This document shows, piece by piece, positions 46,504 to 59,490 of a stretch of DNA of 64,000 nucleotides. Made by a program: the position numbers and the translations under genes. How positions within the stretch are numbered: the first letter of the stretch is position 1; each line of letters opens with the position of its first letter. Source of the DNA: Lepidodermella squamata (taxonomy: Eukaryota > Gastrotricha); the NCBI GenBank assembly GCA_047495785.1, contig JBLDXI010000024.1, positions 3,410,001 to 3,474,000 of the forward strand, in the 5' to 3' direction. The notes beneath the pieces are model-generated. The model worked only from the letters and a program-made list of their open reading frames with translations. It ran no database searches and had not been told where the DNA came from.

Positions 46504-48993
46504 TCATTGACCGAGTTTCTTATTGACTGAAACATCATTCAGATCTGCCAGAAGCGCATCGACTGAAGCCGAGGCCGATGTGGAATCGATCGGAAGCTCA
46601 TCTTGGTGATCATCTTCCTCCGGCATTTCTTCAACTTCGCGTTGTGGTTTCGGAACTATTAACGGAGCTTTGACTGCTGGCGGACGATGAGCAAAAGGTT
46701 TCGGCGGGGTAAACACCTTCGAATTTTCACCGAATGCCTGGTTCGTAGATTTCCCTCCCAGCTGTTCGAAAGTTAGGCTGTCTCGATTGAACTTCAAATA
46801 AATCTTTCCTAGCTCGCCATCGAAACGGTTTTTCGTTATAGCAACGCATTTAGAGTTTGGATTGAACGATGGCTGTTGATTAGGTGGCTGGCCGTAAGTG
46901 TTATTCCGAAATGAAGGAAACGAATTATCGCCGCCGTGAAATCCACCGCTGTTTTGAGGTGGACTGGGCGAAGCTGAGGGTTGCAAAATCATGACATTAT
47001 CAGCTTCTTGAACAGCTTTCACGCCGCCGAAAATGCTTGAATTAGTCAAAGGCACGCCTTCTGCCTCTTTTCTCGGGTGAATAACTAGGGTGACATGGCA
47101 CTGCTGCTGAGTTGCAAATCTCCTCAAGGCCGCAATAATTTGATCCTGAAAAATTAAAGAAAGTCAAATTAATTTGAAAATTATGAAGTAATTCAACCTG
47201 TTTCTGAAATCGATCAATCAAAGCGCGATCGTCCGAAATATCCATCATAAACTGCAAATTATCGATAACGACGTGCATGATGTCATGGACGTAGACTGCA
47301 TGGGTCATTGCTTCAACAACTTTCTTCAACGACTCAGAACCTACAAAATTGAATGGTTTGGTCGTTATAAATTTCAATTAATATTCCTTACCATGAAATG
47401 TAAGAAAATGGATTGGAAGATGCTCAAACTGGTTACTCAAAAGACTGAAATCGTCTTTTAAATGAGCGCTGAAAAAATAATAATGATATTTTCTCAAAAA
47501 TTAGCACAAAGTAGGTACCTTGGAGCAAGTTTCCGACCGGCGAATTGAGTCAGCATCAATTTGCAAAGCCGAACATTGCTGATTTCGAAACTACCCCATA
47601 AGGTAGCCACGCCTTGCATGGCCAAATCGAGCGAATAATCAGAAATGAACGTCGTTTTTCCCGCGCCAGTCGGGCCTGTAAAGATCGTCAATTCACCTCG
47701 TCGATGTCCCTAAAAATTCAGTCAAATTTCATCGACAGCGTGAAAATCAGTGATAATTTACCTTCAAGAGTTCATTCAATCGGGGAAATTTGCGCCATCT
47801 AACACCGGCAACTTGTTCAGACTGGGCTAATTCAGCGTAAACCTCTTGTTTCAGCTGGCTGAATGATACTATCGCTTTATGAGCGGCCGGATAAGCACTT
47901 GATATGACGTCTTTCAAATCGACGCCGCGGGCTAGCGCATCGTGAGCACCGGCGTACTGATCACTGGGCCTGACTAGGAAACATCGCTTTTCGCCTAGTT
48001 TTCGGGAGAATTGCTTAGCAGCTTGCCAAACAGTTAATTCACTTCCAAGCCACAGTGTAATTTTACGGAATGGCTCCAACATTGGGAGCAAATATTGAGG
48101 TAGGGACTGGGTTCCGCATGGTAAAGCCAAAACTGCAACCGACGATGTTGGGGAATGAGAAATCGACTGTAAATTACAGATTAATAATAAAAAATATTAA
48201 GAAAAACAACACCTCATACCTGATAAATTGCCATGGCATCGACTTCCGAACTGGTTAAGATAACCTCAGTCGTTTTCTTCGATAGAAGTTGCCATCCAAA
48301 TAAACCAAACAACTGCTTATTGCAACGCTGACGCATCCTAGCAGGTTGTTCATCAGAAGCCGTAACTGTTCGCGTTCCCCGAAGACGGAAATTGGCATTG
48401 CTGGAAGGACCATTAAATGGGTAAGTGATAGAATCAAGTTTATCACTGGTATAGCAGTCATAGCTGGCAAAAGTTGTTTGAAGTATCCTTTTGTCGATGT
48501 GGAGTTTTTCCTTCAGGCTCGCGAAGTCTTCAGCAGAAAGGAGAGCAATTCGCTTCAGCCCAACGAGTAGATCATCTGCACTTGACGAAGAAGCATCACC
48601 GTCATCTTGTCTCGAAACGACGCGCTGGCAAATTTTCGAAGGTGCTTTGCCGTGAGAAATAGAATTCAGCAAGTTCTGAAAAGCGGCATAGTCGCCCGTG
48701 TGGAGGCAATGGTTGCAAACAAATGCTCCAGTGTGAGCATTCACAAAAAGTTTGCTGTTGTCATCCACAGCTTTGCTTTGGGACTTTGGTTTAGGAACCG
48801 ATGGACATACAAAAGACAAACAAGCATGACCATGCTCGCTGGCTATTTTCTTGTCATCTAAGAATTTTCGGATTTCTTCTGACGTCACCGAGGTAACTGC
48901 GCCAGTATTAATAGTAGAGAACTTTCTTCCCTGTGAACCTATCAATCGCCCATGGCACGAGGTCTTGAGTGCCTTCAAGCTCAGGCGTATCAT
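46504..48993 (-). CDS. TWNK: Twinkle, mitochondrial replicative DNA helicase
   Basis: Six minus-strand exons in phase: 48993-48220, 48166-47762, 47709-47519, 47468-47392, 47340-47198, 47145-46504; about 743 residues. The start is the first in-frame ATG, opening a basic [17 protein letters not shown] presequence typical of mitochondrial import. The N-terminal primase-like region contains CLSFVC and CNHC pairs. A Toprim-like region follows ([26 protein letters not shown]). The RecA-like helicase has Walker [11 protein letters not shown], then [23 protein letters not shown] (Walker B), [12 protein letters not shown] and [10 protein letters not shown]. Twinkle is the hexameric 5'-3' helicase of mtDNA replication. 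Odd: a 44-residue Pro/Asn/Gly-rich insert (46849-46980) sits between the conserved VMILQ and TKNRFDG strands, and there is a long Pro/Glu-rich tail. Confidence 0.95.
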
Positions 48994-49017
48994 ATTAAAA
49001 TCTACCCATGACACCAA

Positions 49018-51536
49018 AAGAAGATTGAACGTTACATTTTAGATTTGGTAATCCTCAAGTTGCGAAAATATCAGATGCCAGCAGGAACATTCCACAGCGA
49101 GTATTCATTTTCAAAATTGAGCTTGATACGTAGTAAATAGCCTGATTCTCAACCTGCTTCTGTCTACCTCAGATACCTCAATAGTCTACATTGGCTATCG
49201 CTTCCCATTTCCGGTAGCCTGAAAGAAATCAGTGACGTAGGAACGTTCACCGATGTTAATCACTTCAAACAGTTTAACAGCTCAGCGATCAACATGAGTA
49301 AAAGACATTTTTAGAGAGACCGTTGGGGGTTGGGGATGCGGCAGGCCAAGCTTTAGCTCCTGCTGTGGATACATGTCGACGGTACATACACAATTAGCGT
49401 CTCCATGGCACTTTTGGCAGACCGCAGAAGGCTTTCAGTTCTTCAGCACAAGACAAAAAGGCAGCCCACGAGGCAAATAACAGCTGATAACGAAATGCGC
49501 GCCAAAAATTTGGCTTTGAAGCGTAAATTAAGTTGAATGAATCAAATTGCATAAATGTAAGTGAATTATTTAATATATATATGCTGCAAGTATATTTACA
49601 GAAATTAATGGCAGTATGTTGGGTTAGATCTTTGCCAGAGTCTAAAATCAGGGTGTCAGTTTAAAAGAAGTGGAGACGCGATCGCCAGCCTCACCCGTCA
49701 TCCGCTGCCCACCCTGCGTTGCCCGTAGCGGGCTCAGAGCGCTCAAAGGAAAGAGGGACAAGTTCTCAGGTGCCAGCACGACCCTCGGGTCTACCCTCTT
49801 TTCATCCCTCTTTCGCCGTACTTCAAGCTTCAAGGAGGTCTTCTGACAATGATACATGTAACACTTTTTTAGTTTGCGGAGTTTGTTCAATTTCTAAATG
49901 CAAGTTTCGATGGCGACGGGTGACGGCTGTGATCTTATCTTCTTTGCTTAAATATTTTATAATAAACTTGCTGCAAACCTACGCCAATCGTTTTGGGCTA
50001 TTGGACAAGTCAGATAAAAAATGTTAGCGCTAACAGCATTTCTCCGAAGTCTCGTTCGCATTGTTTTAGTTTGAGGCTTGAGGCTTGATAGTTCCGTAAC
50101 GGGTTTGCTGAACAAACTCTTTCCTCTATCTTTGGATGGAATTTTTCTGCGCAGGCATCGAGCAATATGTAAATTGCAGCTTTTGTGCATTAAGTATGAA
50201 TAATTAAGTATGTTTAACTCATTTCAGTTGTCTTTGACAGCCTTTCCGTAATTCGTGGCTCGTTGATCGTTAGTTTTTTGGATCCGGGATCTGAATTTTC
50301 TGTGAATACAAAGTATGAAGGAAGATGCACTGATTAGTTTTTAGCGTACTTGAAGTTGTAAAATCGCCTCGTTTCAGGTTTGAGAAGGTTAACGCGATAC
50401 TATCTTTCAAACTGAAACGTGAAAGCTGTCATTTTCCCCGCTTGAAAATCAGTATCTCTCACATATGTCGATATAATGTTATTGATAAACAGAATCAGCT
50501 ATCGTGATTCGCTGGATTGATGAAATGAAACACTAGATTCTTGACTTCATTTGCATTCCGTCTTAAGGTTCTCCGCGGAATAATTGAAATTCATCACTGT
50601 CCCTTGATTTAATCGGTGAATCTTTGCGATTTTTCTTACTTAATTGTGAGTGGGTTTGTATTCGGGGAGACAGAAGGTGAAGACGCTCTTCATTCGTGTT
50701 GTATAGTAATATTCGTCTATACTACGTTTCCACTTCTTACTAGAACATCGATTCTCTCAATCGAAAACTATTTAAGAAAAAACTCGCTTAATTCGTCTTG
50801 CAATGTTACCTATATCGAGTATGATTATCTGCTTCATGACCTAGTATAACGGTTTAAAATTATATTATAGCTAGTCATAGTATCTCTCGCGTCGTATTAT
50901 GTAGAGAAAGCATGAATGTCCACCGTTCCTTGCGGTAAAATTCACGTTTCTGCGGACATATAAGCTATAAGCCAATTCTGATTTACTAGATGACTGTCAT
51001 TTTAGGCGATTTGAGTTCTGTTACTTCCTAAGAAATAGGAAATAGTTGGGTTTATTTTTGCTTTGTTTGCTATTCGTTTACCTGAATTTTCATTGAAGAC
51101 ATGTAGCCAACCCGCCTTAATTTCAAGCCAAATTTCCCGCTAAACGATGCGCATCTGTTAGGTTATTAATTAAACGTTTTCGCTTCTCATACAGCGTCGT
51201 CATTTTCGCGAACCATATGGTCAGCATCCATCATTTCGCTGCTTAAAGAGTATTTTCTCTTTAATGACTTCTGCACGACTTGAGCTCGTAATTTGGACGC
51301 CATCTTAAATCTTCCGTTTCCGACATGAGCGCAAATTGTTTTGTTAACTCAAATAGAAACAACTGGTCATGTTTTACCGGACGTGTTTCTTTCGCTTTAT
51401 TTATTTCATATTAAATTGTATATTCGCGTTGGTAATATTATTTGCTTGTACTAACGTGCTTTGCGGCATTGCGATGGCTAATTAAGCCTATCAGTTATTA
51501 TTCATCGATTTTTACTGATAGGTTAATTGTAGTAAA
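49018..51536. other. Intergenic between Twinkle and SURF1
   Basis: Divergent promoter region of about 2.5 kb. 49390-49545 looks like a sixth, weak copy of the cassette upstream module (GCAAATAACAGCTG, then a TTTGAAGCGTAAATTAAGTTG block). 49670-49810 is a GC-rich patch in AT-rich surroundings with no identity found. The remainder holds no supported gene. Confidence 0.45.
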
Positions 51537-52471
51537 ATGTTATCGCGTCGGGCTGCAATTTTGCTATGCGGCTACGGAAAAGCTGGGCAGAACGCTTTCC
51601 TGCGATCGCCCGTGTCTGTCCCAAAGCAACGTGTCCCTTCGCGTAATTTCATTCATTTGATCAAAAAGGAAGATCGCGTCCGTGCTGTGATTCTACTCGG
51701 CGGTCCTATTATCACATTTTGCCTCGGTGTTTGGCAAGTGAGGCGTTTATTCTGGAAACGCGATTTGATCGAGCATTTACAATCAACAATGAACCAAGAA
51801 CCGCTCGGGTTCGACCAGGTAAGGCCCGACGAAGACTTAGCTGAAATCATGGACCGTTTACCTGAATATCGTAAAGTCAAAGTCCGCGGGCGGTTCGATC
51901 ACAGCCGAGAAATTTACATTAGACCTCGGCCGATGGTTGACCGAACTGGAAAACCAGCTGGGTCTTCAGGCGCTCACGTCGTAACCCCTTTCATTCTTTC
52001 ATCGCCAATTTACCCGAGTAACGTTCGAGGAACCTGGATTTTAGTGAATCGAGGTAAAATTTGAAGAAATGATTGAGGTAGAAATGCGAAAAAATCGAAA
52101 TTTTAGGGTGGGTTGACTTTGCGCATATGGACCCAACAACACGTGCTCGAGGTCAGATTGATGCCGAAATCGAATTTGTAGGCGTTGTTCGCAAATCTGA
52201 GGCGAAACTTTCGCGAATCGTTCAGAAAGACATTACCGACGAGAAAAATGTCGTTTGGTCGCAGCGAAATGTTGAAGCCATGTCGTTCATTCTCGGTACC
52301 GGCTCGTTTTTCATTGACGCAGACGCGAAAAGCTCAGTACCGGGCGGTCCCATGGGAGGCCAGACCATACTGTCGGTTCGCAACCAACATCTGTCTTACA
52401 TTTTTACGTGGTGGGCGTTATCTAGCGCCACTGCGTACATCTGGTTCCGCACCTTTATCCGACCAAAATAA
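51537..52471 (+). CDS. SURF1: SURF1, cytochrome c oxidase assembly factor
   Basis: Exons 51537-52053 and 52107-52471, phase 1 junction, 293 residues. A basic mitochondrial presequence precedes the first membrane segment (VILLGGPIITFCLGVWQVRRLFWK), whose GxWQVxR motif is diagnostic. The middle has YRKVKVRGRFDHSREIYIRPR and WILVNRGW. The C-terminal membrane segment is HLSYIFTWWALSSATAYIW. SURF1 sits in the inner mitochondrial membrane and helps heme a insertion into COX1. An AATAAA overlaps the stop codon, and the next gene starts 65 bp later. Confidence 0.95.
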
Positions 52472-52483
52472 ACTATACCGCTG

Positions 52484-52500
52484 ATTTAATTACTGTTTAG
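52484..52500 (+). promoter_or_regulatory. Splice-acceptor-like tract before SLMAP
   Basis: TTTAATTACTGTTTAG followed by G lies in the 65-bp gap between the SURF1 stop and the SLMAP ATG. With no room for a promoter, it could be a trans-splice acceptor or the 3' end of a 5'-UTR intron. A short upstream frame (ATG at 52502, eight codons) follows. Confidence 0.4.
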
Positions 52501-52536
52501 GATGGATTTTAATAACACTGATTAACCGGATTAATA

Positions 52537-55500
52537 ATGTTGGCGGTTCCGATTGCGGTCTTCCAATGCTGCCCTGAGTCGATCTTTTTCGACGAGAGGA
52601 AGATCTCGTTCACGAATGGGCAGGTTAAAATTGGCCGCGCGATCGCTCAACTGAAAGCTCGACCTGATAACCTGATTTTCGACTGCAAAGTGCTGTCGCG
52701 AAATCACGCGCTGCTTTGGTACGAGAACGGCAAAGTGAGTTGATTTTCGATTAAGGCGGAATTTTTTCGTATTTTTTGCCCGATTTTTCGAGGCTATTTT
52801 TTGCCGATTTTTTTCAATCAAAATTCCTGTCTGTTCGTTTTTTGATTAGCTACTCACACCTTGTGTTGAAATAACAATTGAACCGTTTGATCGCGCGCGC
52901 TTGCGACTGATTTGTTTATAAATTGGATCACGTTGTTGTACTGATGAGCTCGCGTCGATGGTGTTTGTTCTTGGGGTCGAAGGAACCGGCGCGTGCGCGC
53001 ACATCTGCCGGCCGACTGGCTGACTGATCGTGATGATTCTATCAGAGATAGATAGATATATATTATTAGAGAATTCAAGGCCCCTGCGCCCTTCTACAAT
53101 ATTATATTATCTTTATCACGGCGGCGGGAAGCAGCAGACATGTGGCTGTCTCTATATATGGGTATGTAGGCCTATATATCCTGGATTATATATATTGGCT
53201 CTATTCAAAGTAGAAGTAGGAACAAAACCAGGTCCGGGTCTAATAAATGAGCAATAAAGAGGCGCATTGAATCAGGCGGAGCGTGTTGTATTCGCTAGAT
53301 TAAGCGCGTCTCGCGATCGCCAGACCATTCTTCTTCATCTCGTACTTCATCTTCCTATTTTTCTATCTTTCTTATTGTGAAAAACGTAACGAAGTAGTAT
53401 TATAAATGGCCCATGCCCATCAGTTCGTTGTTGGCCGCGCCCCATTAGCAATCGATTAGCACGCCCGCCGGTTCACCTCTTATACGTAGTGAACGATTGT
53501 TATTTACCCATTTGTTGTATGCGTATTGTGAGAGTGTTGTTATGTTTATTTCCGCATCCTTTTTACGGTTGTTGCTTACGCTGCTAGCCTTCTCGATGAT
53601 CGTCATTAAGAGGCCACTTAACACCTGCCGCGCTGCTGCTGCTGGTTTTTCAATGATCGATTTTTGTGGGTTAAATCCTTTCGATTTATTTTAGGATTTC
53701 TTGATGCGGAGAGAGATTGCGCCATTTAGGTGCCGCGTTTGATATTTCAGTCTATTATTTTATGGGTCTAAATTAATTTCGGTGTACGTTTTCTCTTTTT
53801 CTAGCTGAAATTTCGCCTAAAATCGTTGAATTTTTGAAGTTTTTCATTGCAAGGTCTTTTGTCAAAATGCATTGAGACTTCTTTCTTATTAGGTTTTATT
53901 TTTGCCGATTTTTCTAGGATTTTTCTTCTTAAATTCGGCCAGTCACTGGTCTTTCTTAATTAGCGATCGATCGTTATAACTAGCGAGAAAATGTATTTTT
54001 CGAATTTTGTTTGCCCAGCTATATTTGTCTTAGCCTTAGCCGCATTTTATACCCAGTTTCATCCCACTCAACACCTGCTTTTTATTGCTTTCTTTCGCAA
54101 TCGATCGTTTCATCGCTCGGGAGCAGTTAAACCCTCCTTAATTGCCGTCTGGATATATTTTCGCATTGCATAATTTTGCGAAATTTCGCGCCGCCGCCAT
54201 GCGTGTGTTTGCATATGAGTGGCTGTTGAACGCTGTTGTACTAGTTTGCGTCCGAAAAATCGATAAAAATTTCGCTTGTTACTGCTGTGAAACCCCTCGG
54301 CAGCCGGCGCACAGGGCTATATAATAATAGAGTTATAACAATAATTCTAACACTGTGGCTTAGGGGACGAAAATATGGCTGGCCACTACTATTAGAAGAT
54401 GCTGCCTAAAATTCAAAGCCGCGCCACATTTCGCCGTTATTTATTGTTGTTTGCGCGTCGTTTTTCGCTTGTTCGTGTTCCCTATTTTTGTTTACAGTCG
54501 ACACCACTAGCCACCACATACATAACTACACGCATTGCGACTGGATATTTTTGCGTGTATGTCGACAAAATGTCGGCAAATAACGCAATATTTTCTTGGC
54601 TTGTTTAGAATTTTTCATCCGTAAAAAAATCGGCTTATTACTTGGAAGGGCAATTTTTTTCATTGCGGCAAATAAAGCTTCGATCAAAGAATTTCCGCTC
54701 TTTTGCTCTTCGATTTTTTTATACATTCCGAATGCCCTCCGCGTCTCGTTATACTTCTTATTATTTGTCATGCGATGCGTCAATAATACTCGGCCTTATG
54801 TTTAATATTTGCGATTTTTTTTCCTTACTCGATTGTCGATTTTTTATGCGATTCTTTTGTAATTTTTTCTCTCTAGTTTTTGCTACAAGACACGAAAAGC
54901 AGCAACGGCACTTTTGTGAATAATGCTCAGATTCCGAGTGAAGACGGCAGCCCACCTACCCAGGTCTATTCGCGCGATTACATACAGTTCGGCATCAGCG
55001 TAGTTGATAACGATACGAAAGGTACGTTTTTTTTACTGCCTGGTCTCAAATTGAAGATTTGTTCCGTTTATAAATATCTGGGGATTTTTAAGATTATTTT
55101 TATCGAATTTTACCTATCCCACTTGTGCCGTAAATCTCGCAATAGCAGATTGTTCACTCTGATGCAAAAAGCTGTTTTTAAACGATTTTCTGAAAATTAA
55201 TGATTAGGAATTTCATCGTATATAGAAGAATAAAGTATTGCAAATTTTTAGGCCATGGTTGAAGTCATTTTAGAAGATGATAAAAATGAACGGAATATTT
55301 CAAAATAGAAAAAACGTGTAGTTCAAGACTATCGATTCTCGCAAAAACACACCTAAATTTAATTTTGTCGCCATAATTTAGTAAATTACATTGATTAATA
55401 GGAAAATGATCAAAATCGTGAACTAAGCAGCCAGTGCCCACGCTTTCTGTTCGCATTTCATTGATAATCTCTTCTAACGAAGCGTGAAAAATCGGTTAAT

Positions 55501-58500
55501 GGATAGTCATGCTCATTTTCCCATTCAGTTTATCGAGACATTATTTAACTTGAAATACCTATACCTCATATAGTGCTGTCTCCTTCAACCTAAATTTTCG
55601 GGTCAACATTTGAAGCTAATTGATAGTGATAGTCAACATCAAGTTTCGCCATCTGCATCCCGGTAGCAGTACTTTTAAGGCCCAGATGTGAGACCAAATT
55701 GCTCCAATATAGACGATATCTTCAATTTTCAGTCCCTAGAGTCAGTACTAGAGTCGATTTTGATTATACATTTCATGTCCGAATTTTCACTTTTGATCTG
55801 GGCATGTTAAATTCTTTAAAAATGTGGGATTTCAGCAATAAATTTCAGACTCCAGCATCGAATTTTACCTCTTCCTAAATATATATAACCTTAGGTTACA
55901 CTATTGCGTTATATGTGATCGGTTTACGAGCTATACCGAGCTTACACAGCTGATATCGATTTCAGTTATCGATTTTACAAATCAGTGATTTTTCCGATAT
56001 CTACGGTCATGCAATTTTGAACCTGAGGTTGCCAAATGAAGTCAAAATTCTCAAATTTTTAAAATTCCCTTCCTTGATGTTTTTTCGTTAAATTGATGAA
56101 AATGTTGAATTTGGCTATTTTTTTATTTTCTTTAGTAACCCACGGCTGCATAGTCGCTCAGGCGTTTTTGTACCACGCCGACGGGCGCGAGGCATTGAAA
56201 GAAGCGAACGGCGTCGACGCAATCGCCGGCGCGAAAGGCAACCGCGGCTCATCACAGGCGCTAGCCTGCTCCTCCGCCGACGCTCGCCTTCAGGGCCAAT
56301 TGGCCCGTTACCTGAAAGAAGCCCTGGCCCGCGAGCAGATGCTTGATAAAAAGATTCGCGAGCTGCAGGCGCTCGTCACCGCCGCCCAGCAGTCGAGCGA
56401 ATCGGCGTGGCAGGCGTCAGTCGACGAAGAGCGCCTGCTAACGCGGCTAGAAATGCTAGAGGACCAGCTGAAAATCTACAAGGGCGCGTTTTCCGAGGAC
56501 GATTTCCGGCACGAATTGAGTAGAATCAAGGCCGAACAGATGCAGTACGACCTCGAGGGTAAAGACTCGTTATGCCACGCTCTGGAGGAGAAAACGCGGG
56601 CGGTTGTTCGAATGGTTGAGCTGGAGAATCGTCTCACGTCCACCGAGGAGGAATGCGAGCGGTTGCGGCAGGCGTGTCAACAGGCTGAGGACGAACTGGT
56701 CGAGACTATCGATAAATTGAACGCGAAATTGGACGAAGTTCAGGAGTTGAAGAGTCGGTTAGAACTCGAGGAATCGTCGCGGGATGAAACGGTTCGCCGG
56801 CTCGAGACTGAGAAGACGAATCTGCTGGCTAAGCTGGAAGAAGCGACGCAGAATGAAACTGCTCTGACGGCTCGTCTTTCATCGCTGCTGGCCGAACAGC
56901 AGCAATTAGCGTCGGCGCAGCGTGATTTGAACCAGCAGCAAGTCAACAAGTCGAACTCGTTGGATTCAAACAGCGGCCGGTTGAGTTTGCGCCAGATTGA
57001 GGCGGACAGCTTGGCGTCTCGCGGCTCGCCGGCGTCGTCGTTGCATCAGAACGGCAACGGCGCGAATGACGAGAACTGCGAGAATGGGCTTAGTCACACG
57101 ATTCTGCTGCTTAATGGCGGGCATAAGCCGGTTGAAAACGGCGTCGATGACCATCGCAATAGCACAGGTGAGTTCCTTTAAAAAGAGAGAAAATACGAAT
57201 TTGTTGCCTGATTACACAAGCTGAAAAGTCCACCTTAATATACGTGTTTTTTTATTTGGACGCAAAATTATTTAAATTCCTATTTTCTTGATTTTTTTCC
57301 CCAAAACTCGACATTTACATTCAATTTGTTTGGTTATTGTCAATAAAGCTTGTTGAAAGAGAACGAAAAAATATTCACATACTATTATTCGTTGTTATCG
57401 ATTCGATTGCGATATTTAGGTTATTAAATATTTAGCGATGGGTCAAAAATTTAACCTGAAAAATTGGTTGGATATTCGATAATAGAATTGCCTCTAAAAA
57501 GCTATGAATTCATTGAGAAATTTTTCATTAAAAAAATAATTAAATTATGGGCTATAATTCTGATTGTTCATTTGGTGATTTTTTAATTTTATTTGTTAAT
57601 TTCAGAAAAAATAAACGAACTCGAAAGTCGGTTGGAAGAGGGCCACAAGTCTGTCGCTAATCTTCAGGCCGAACTTGAAACCTCGCAGGCAGAAGCCGCC
57701 GCTCACCTCGCTCGAATTGCCACTCTCGAAGGTCAGTTTTTATCAAAATTCGACATATTTAGCCGCAATTTTGATGCTTTTTATTATTTCTCGAAACCCT
57801 GCTAAATTCTGTTGTTGTCTTGTTTTTTTTTATAAAAATTTTATTGGTTCGTTATCGCGGGTAAATTTACAGAGAGGTAGTTGAATGATGCTGGCATTTG
57901 GGAGGACAAAGAAAACTATTTTACGAACGGAGGCTTGGCTACTAACCTTGTCCAGATGATTACTAGATCGCTGTACTAAAATTACTGCTAGATTCGATGA
58001 GGAAAAACTGACAAAATCCATGCTTGGGCGTTTTAATCAATTTTTTGTTACCGGGAATTTTTTCTTGAAATAAAACTCTAAATTAATTTTGATAATTATT
58101 CTAAAAATTTGATTGATCGTCGTAAAGAAACGCTGCAATCATCGGAGCTAGGCATAAATTTGCTAGTCGAAAACGCGGCAAGTTCGCTACATCGTAAGTT
58201 TGAAAACAGTTTGTTGTCTTGTTATAGCCGTGTTGTTGTATTGTGAGTTTCATTTTCATCGCTACGGGTCTTGCTCGCATTCGGCAAAATTAGATGTACA
58301 CCATATCATCTCTGTTGTTGATTTTTCGACTTTCAAAAAATCTAAAGATTTAGTTGTATTTTTCATTCAATTAACACACGGTGACTCTGGGAATGCTGTT
58401 TTGTCGTTGGTTTTTTGAACGTAATAGCTAGAGCGCATGATTATTGTTTCCCGATTTTTCCGAATATTTATTGATTTTTTTCACTATTTTTTCGGTTTAG

Positions 58501-59490
58501 TTCAATTGGCGGAAAGCGAGCATCAGGTGAATACAAGCCGGCAGATTAAACAGCAGCTGCAAGATCGGATCGGGCAGCTCGAGCTGGAACTGTCTGCCCA
58601 CTTATCGTCCTCTCAAGGCACCCTGCTTGAGGTTGCAAATGTGACTCAAGTGCCCAGTCAATCGCTGATGCAATCATCCGGTGATTCTGATATCAGCAGT
58701 AAGTGATTTTTATCGATTTTTCATTTTATTGATTCAAAAATCAATTTTCAATTTCAAAATTAAAATCTAAAGTGTTCTCATTTTCCCGAATTAATTTTTA
58801 ATTTTTTTATTAATAGGCGATGTGACTAATCTAGCGTCTGAATCGATGATTTCAGTCGAAGAGTCGTTCGAACTCAAGGCCGAGAATGAGAAATTCCGGC
58901 GAATGGTCGAATCGTTGCGGGACGAGAACGCGCGGTTACAGCGCGAATTTCAAGAGCTGAAAACCAGCTCGTCCTCACCTAACATCAACAACAACAACCA
59001 TAATTCGACGCCGAACGGACCCCGGCGGCTGCATACCAGCAACAGTACGGTGGAATCGCCTACCGGTCGGCGCTCGCTCAATTCGACGCTGAACAATTCG
59101 CTGAACGAAAGTCTCGTCGTTTTACCGCCCGATGAAAATTATTGGGTAAGCAGAGTTCAAATTCGAAATTATTTTGAAATTTCAAAAATGAATAATTTTC
59201 GAGAAATTTTGTATTTTTTGAATTATTGAATGGAATGAAAAGTTTTACTGATTTTTAGTCCGTTTTTAATTATTTTTAGATATTTATTTGTTGTATAATT
59301 TTTTTACAAAAATTTTAAAATCGAAAATGAATGATAAAATTTGAGGTTTTATAGTCAGTTATTTCAGATATTTTGTGGTATTTTTCATTGATTTCTTTTG
59401 TTTATTTTTTCACAGCGTCGCCTCGTAATTTCCAGTGCAGTTCTAGCAGGTATTTTCGCAGTGCTCCTCACATTTTGGCAGTCTGGCTGA
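52537..59490 (+). CDS. SLMAP: SLMAP-like tail-anchored FHA/coiled-coil protein
   Basis: Exons 52537-52734, 54877-55021, 56136-57167, 57606-57731, optional 58128-58193, 58501-58698, 58817-59145 and 59416-59490; about 722 residues (700 without the optional exon). The FHA domain spans the first three exons: KIGRA, SRNHALLWYENGK, DTKSSNGTFVN and VTHGCIVAQAFL. Then come long coiled coils (leucine/glutamate heptads over about 56290-56990 and in later exons) and an Asn/Ser-rich linker. The last 75-nt exon encodes a hydrophobic tail (LVISSAVLAGIFAVLLTFW) ending at a TGA: a tail anchor. SLMAP is a STRIPAK component whose FHA domain binds phosphorylated MST/Hippo kinase. Intron 1 is 2.1 kb, much longer than elsewhere in the window. 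Confidence 0.92.
52735..54876. other. First intron of SLMAP
   Basis: T-rich intron that splits the FHA domain. A TA-rich simple stretch at 53038-53200 (GATAGATAGATATATATTA and related) is the only repeat noted. Numerous short open frames lack support. Confidence 0.6.

Noticed and set aside
48994-49017. Twinkle start upstream of the ATG at 48993.
   Set aside because: That extension would begin with TTG; the ATG at 48993 opens a good mitochondrial presequence.
53000-54800. Short ORFs in SLMAP intron 1 (for example 53497-53694, 54642-54923).
   Set aside because: They lie within a T-rich intron that is spliced in phase across the FHA domain, and have no recognisable content.
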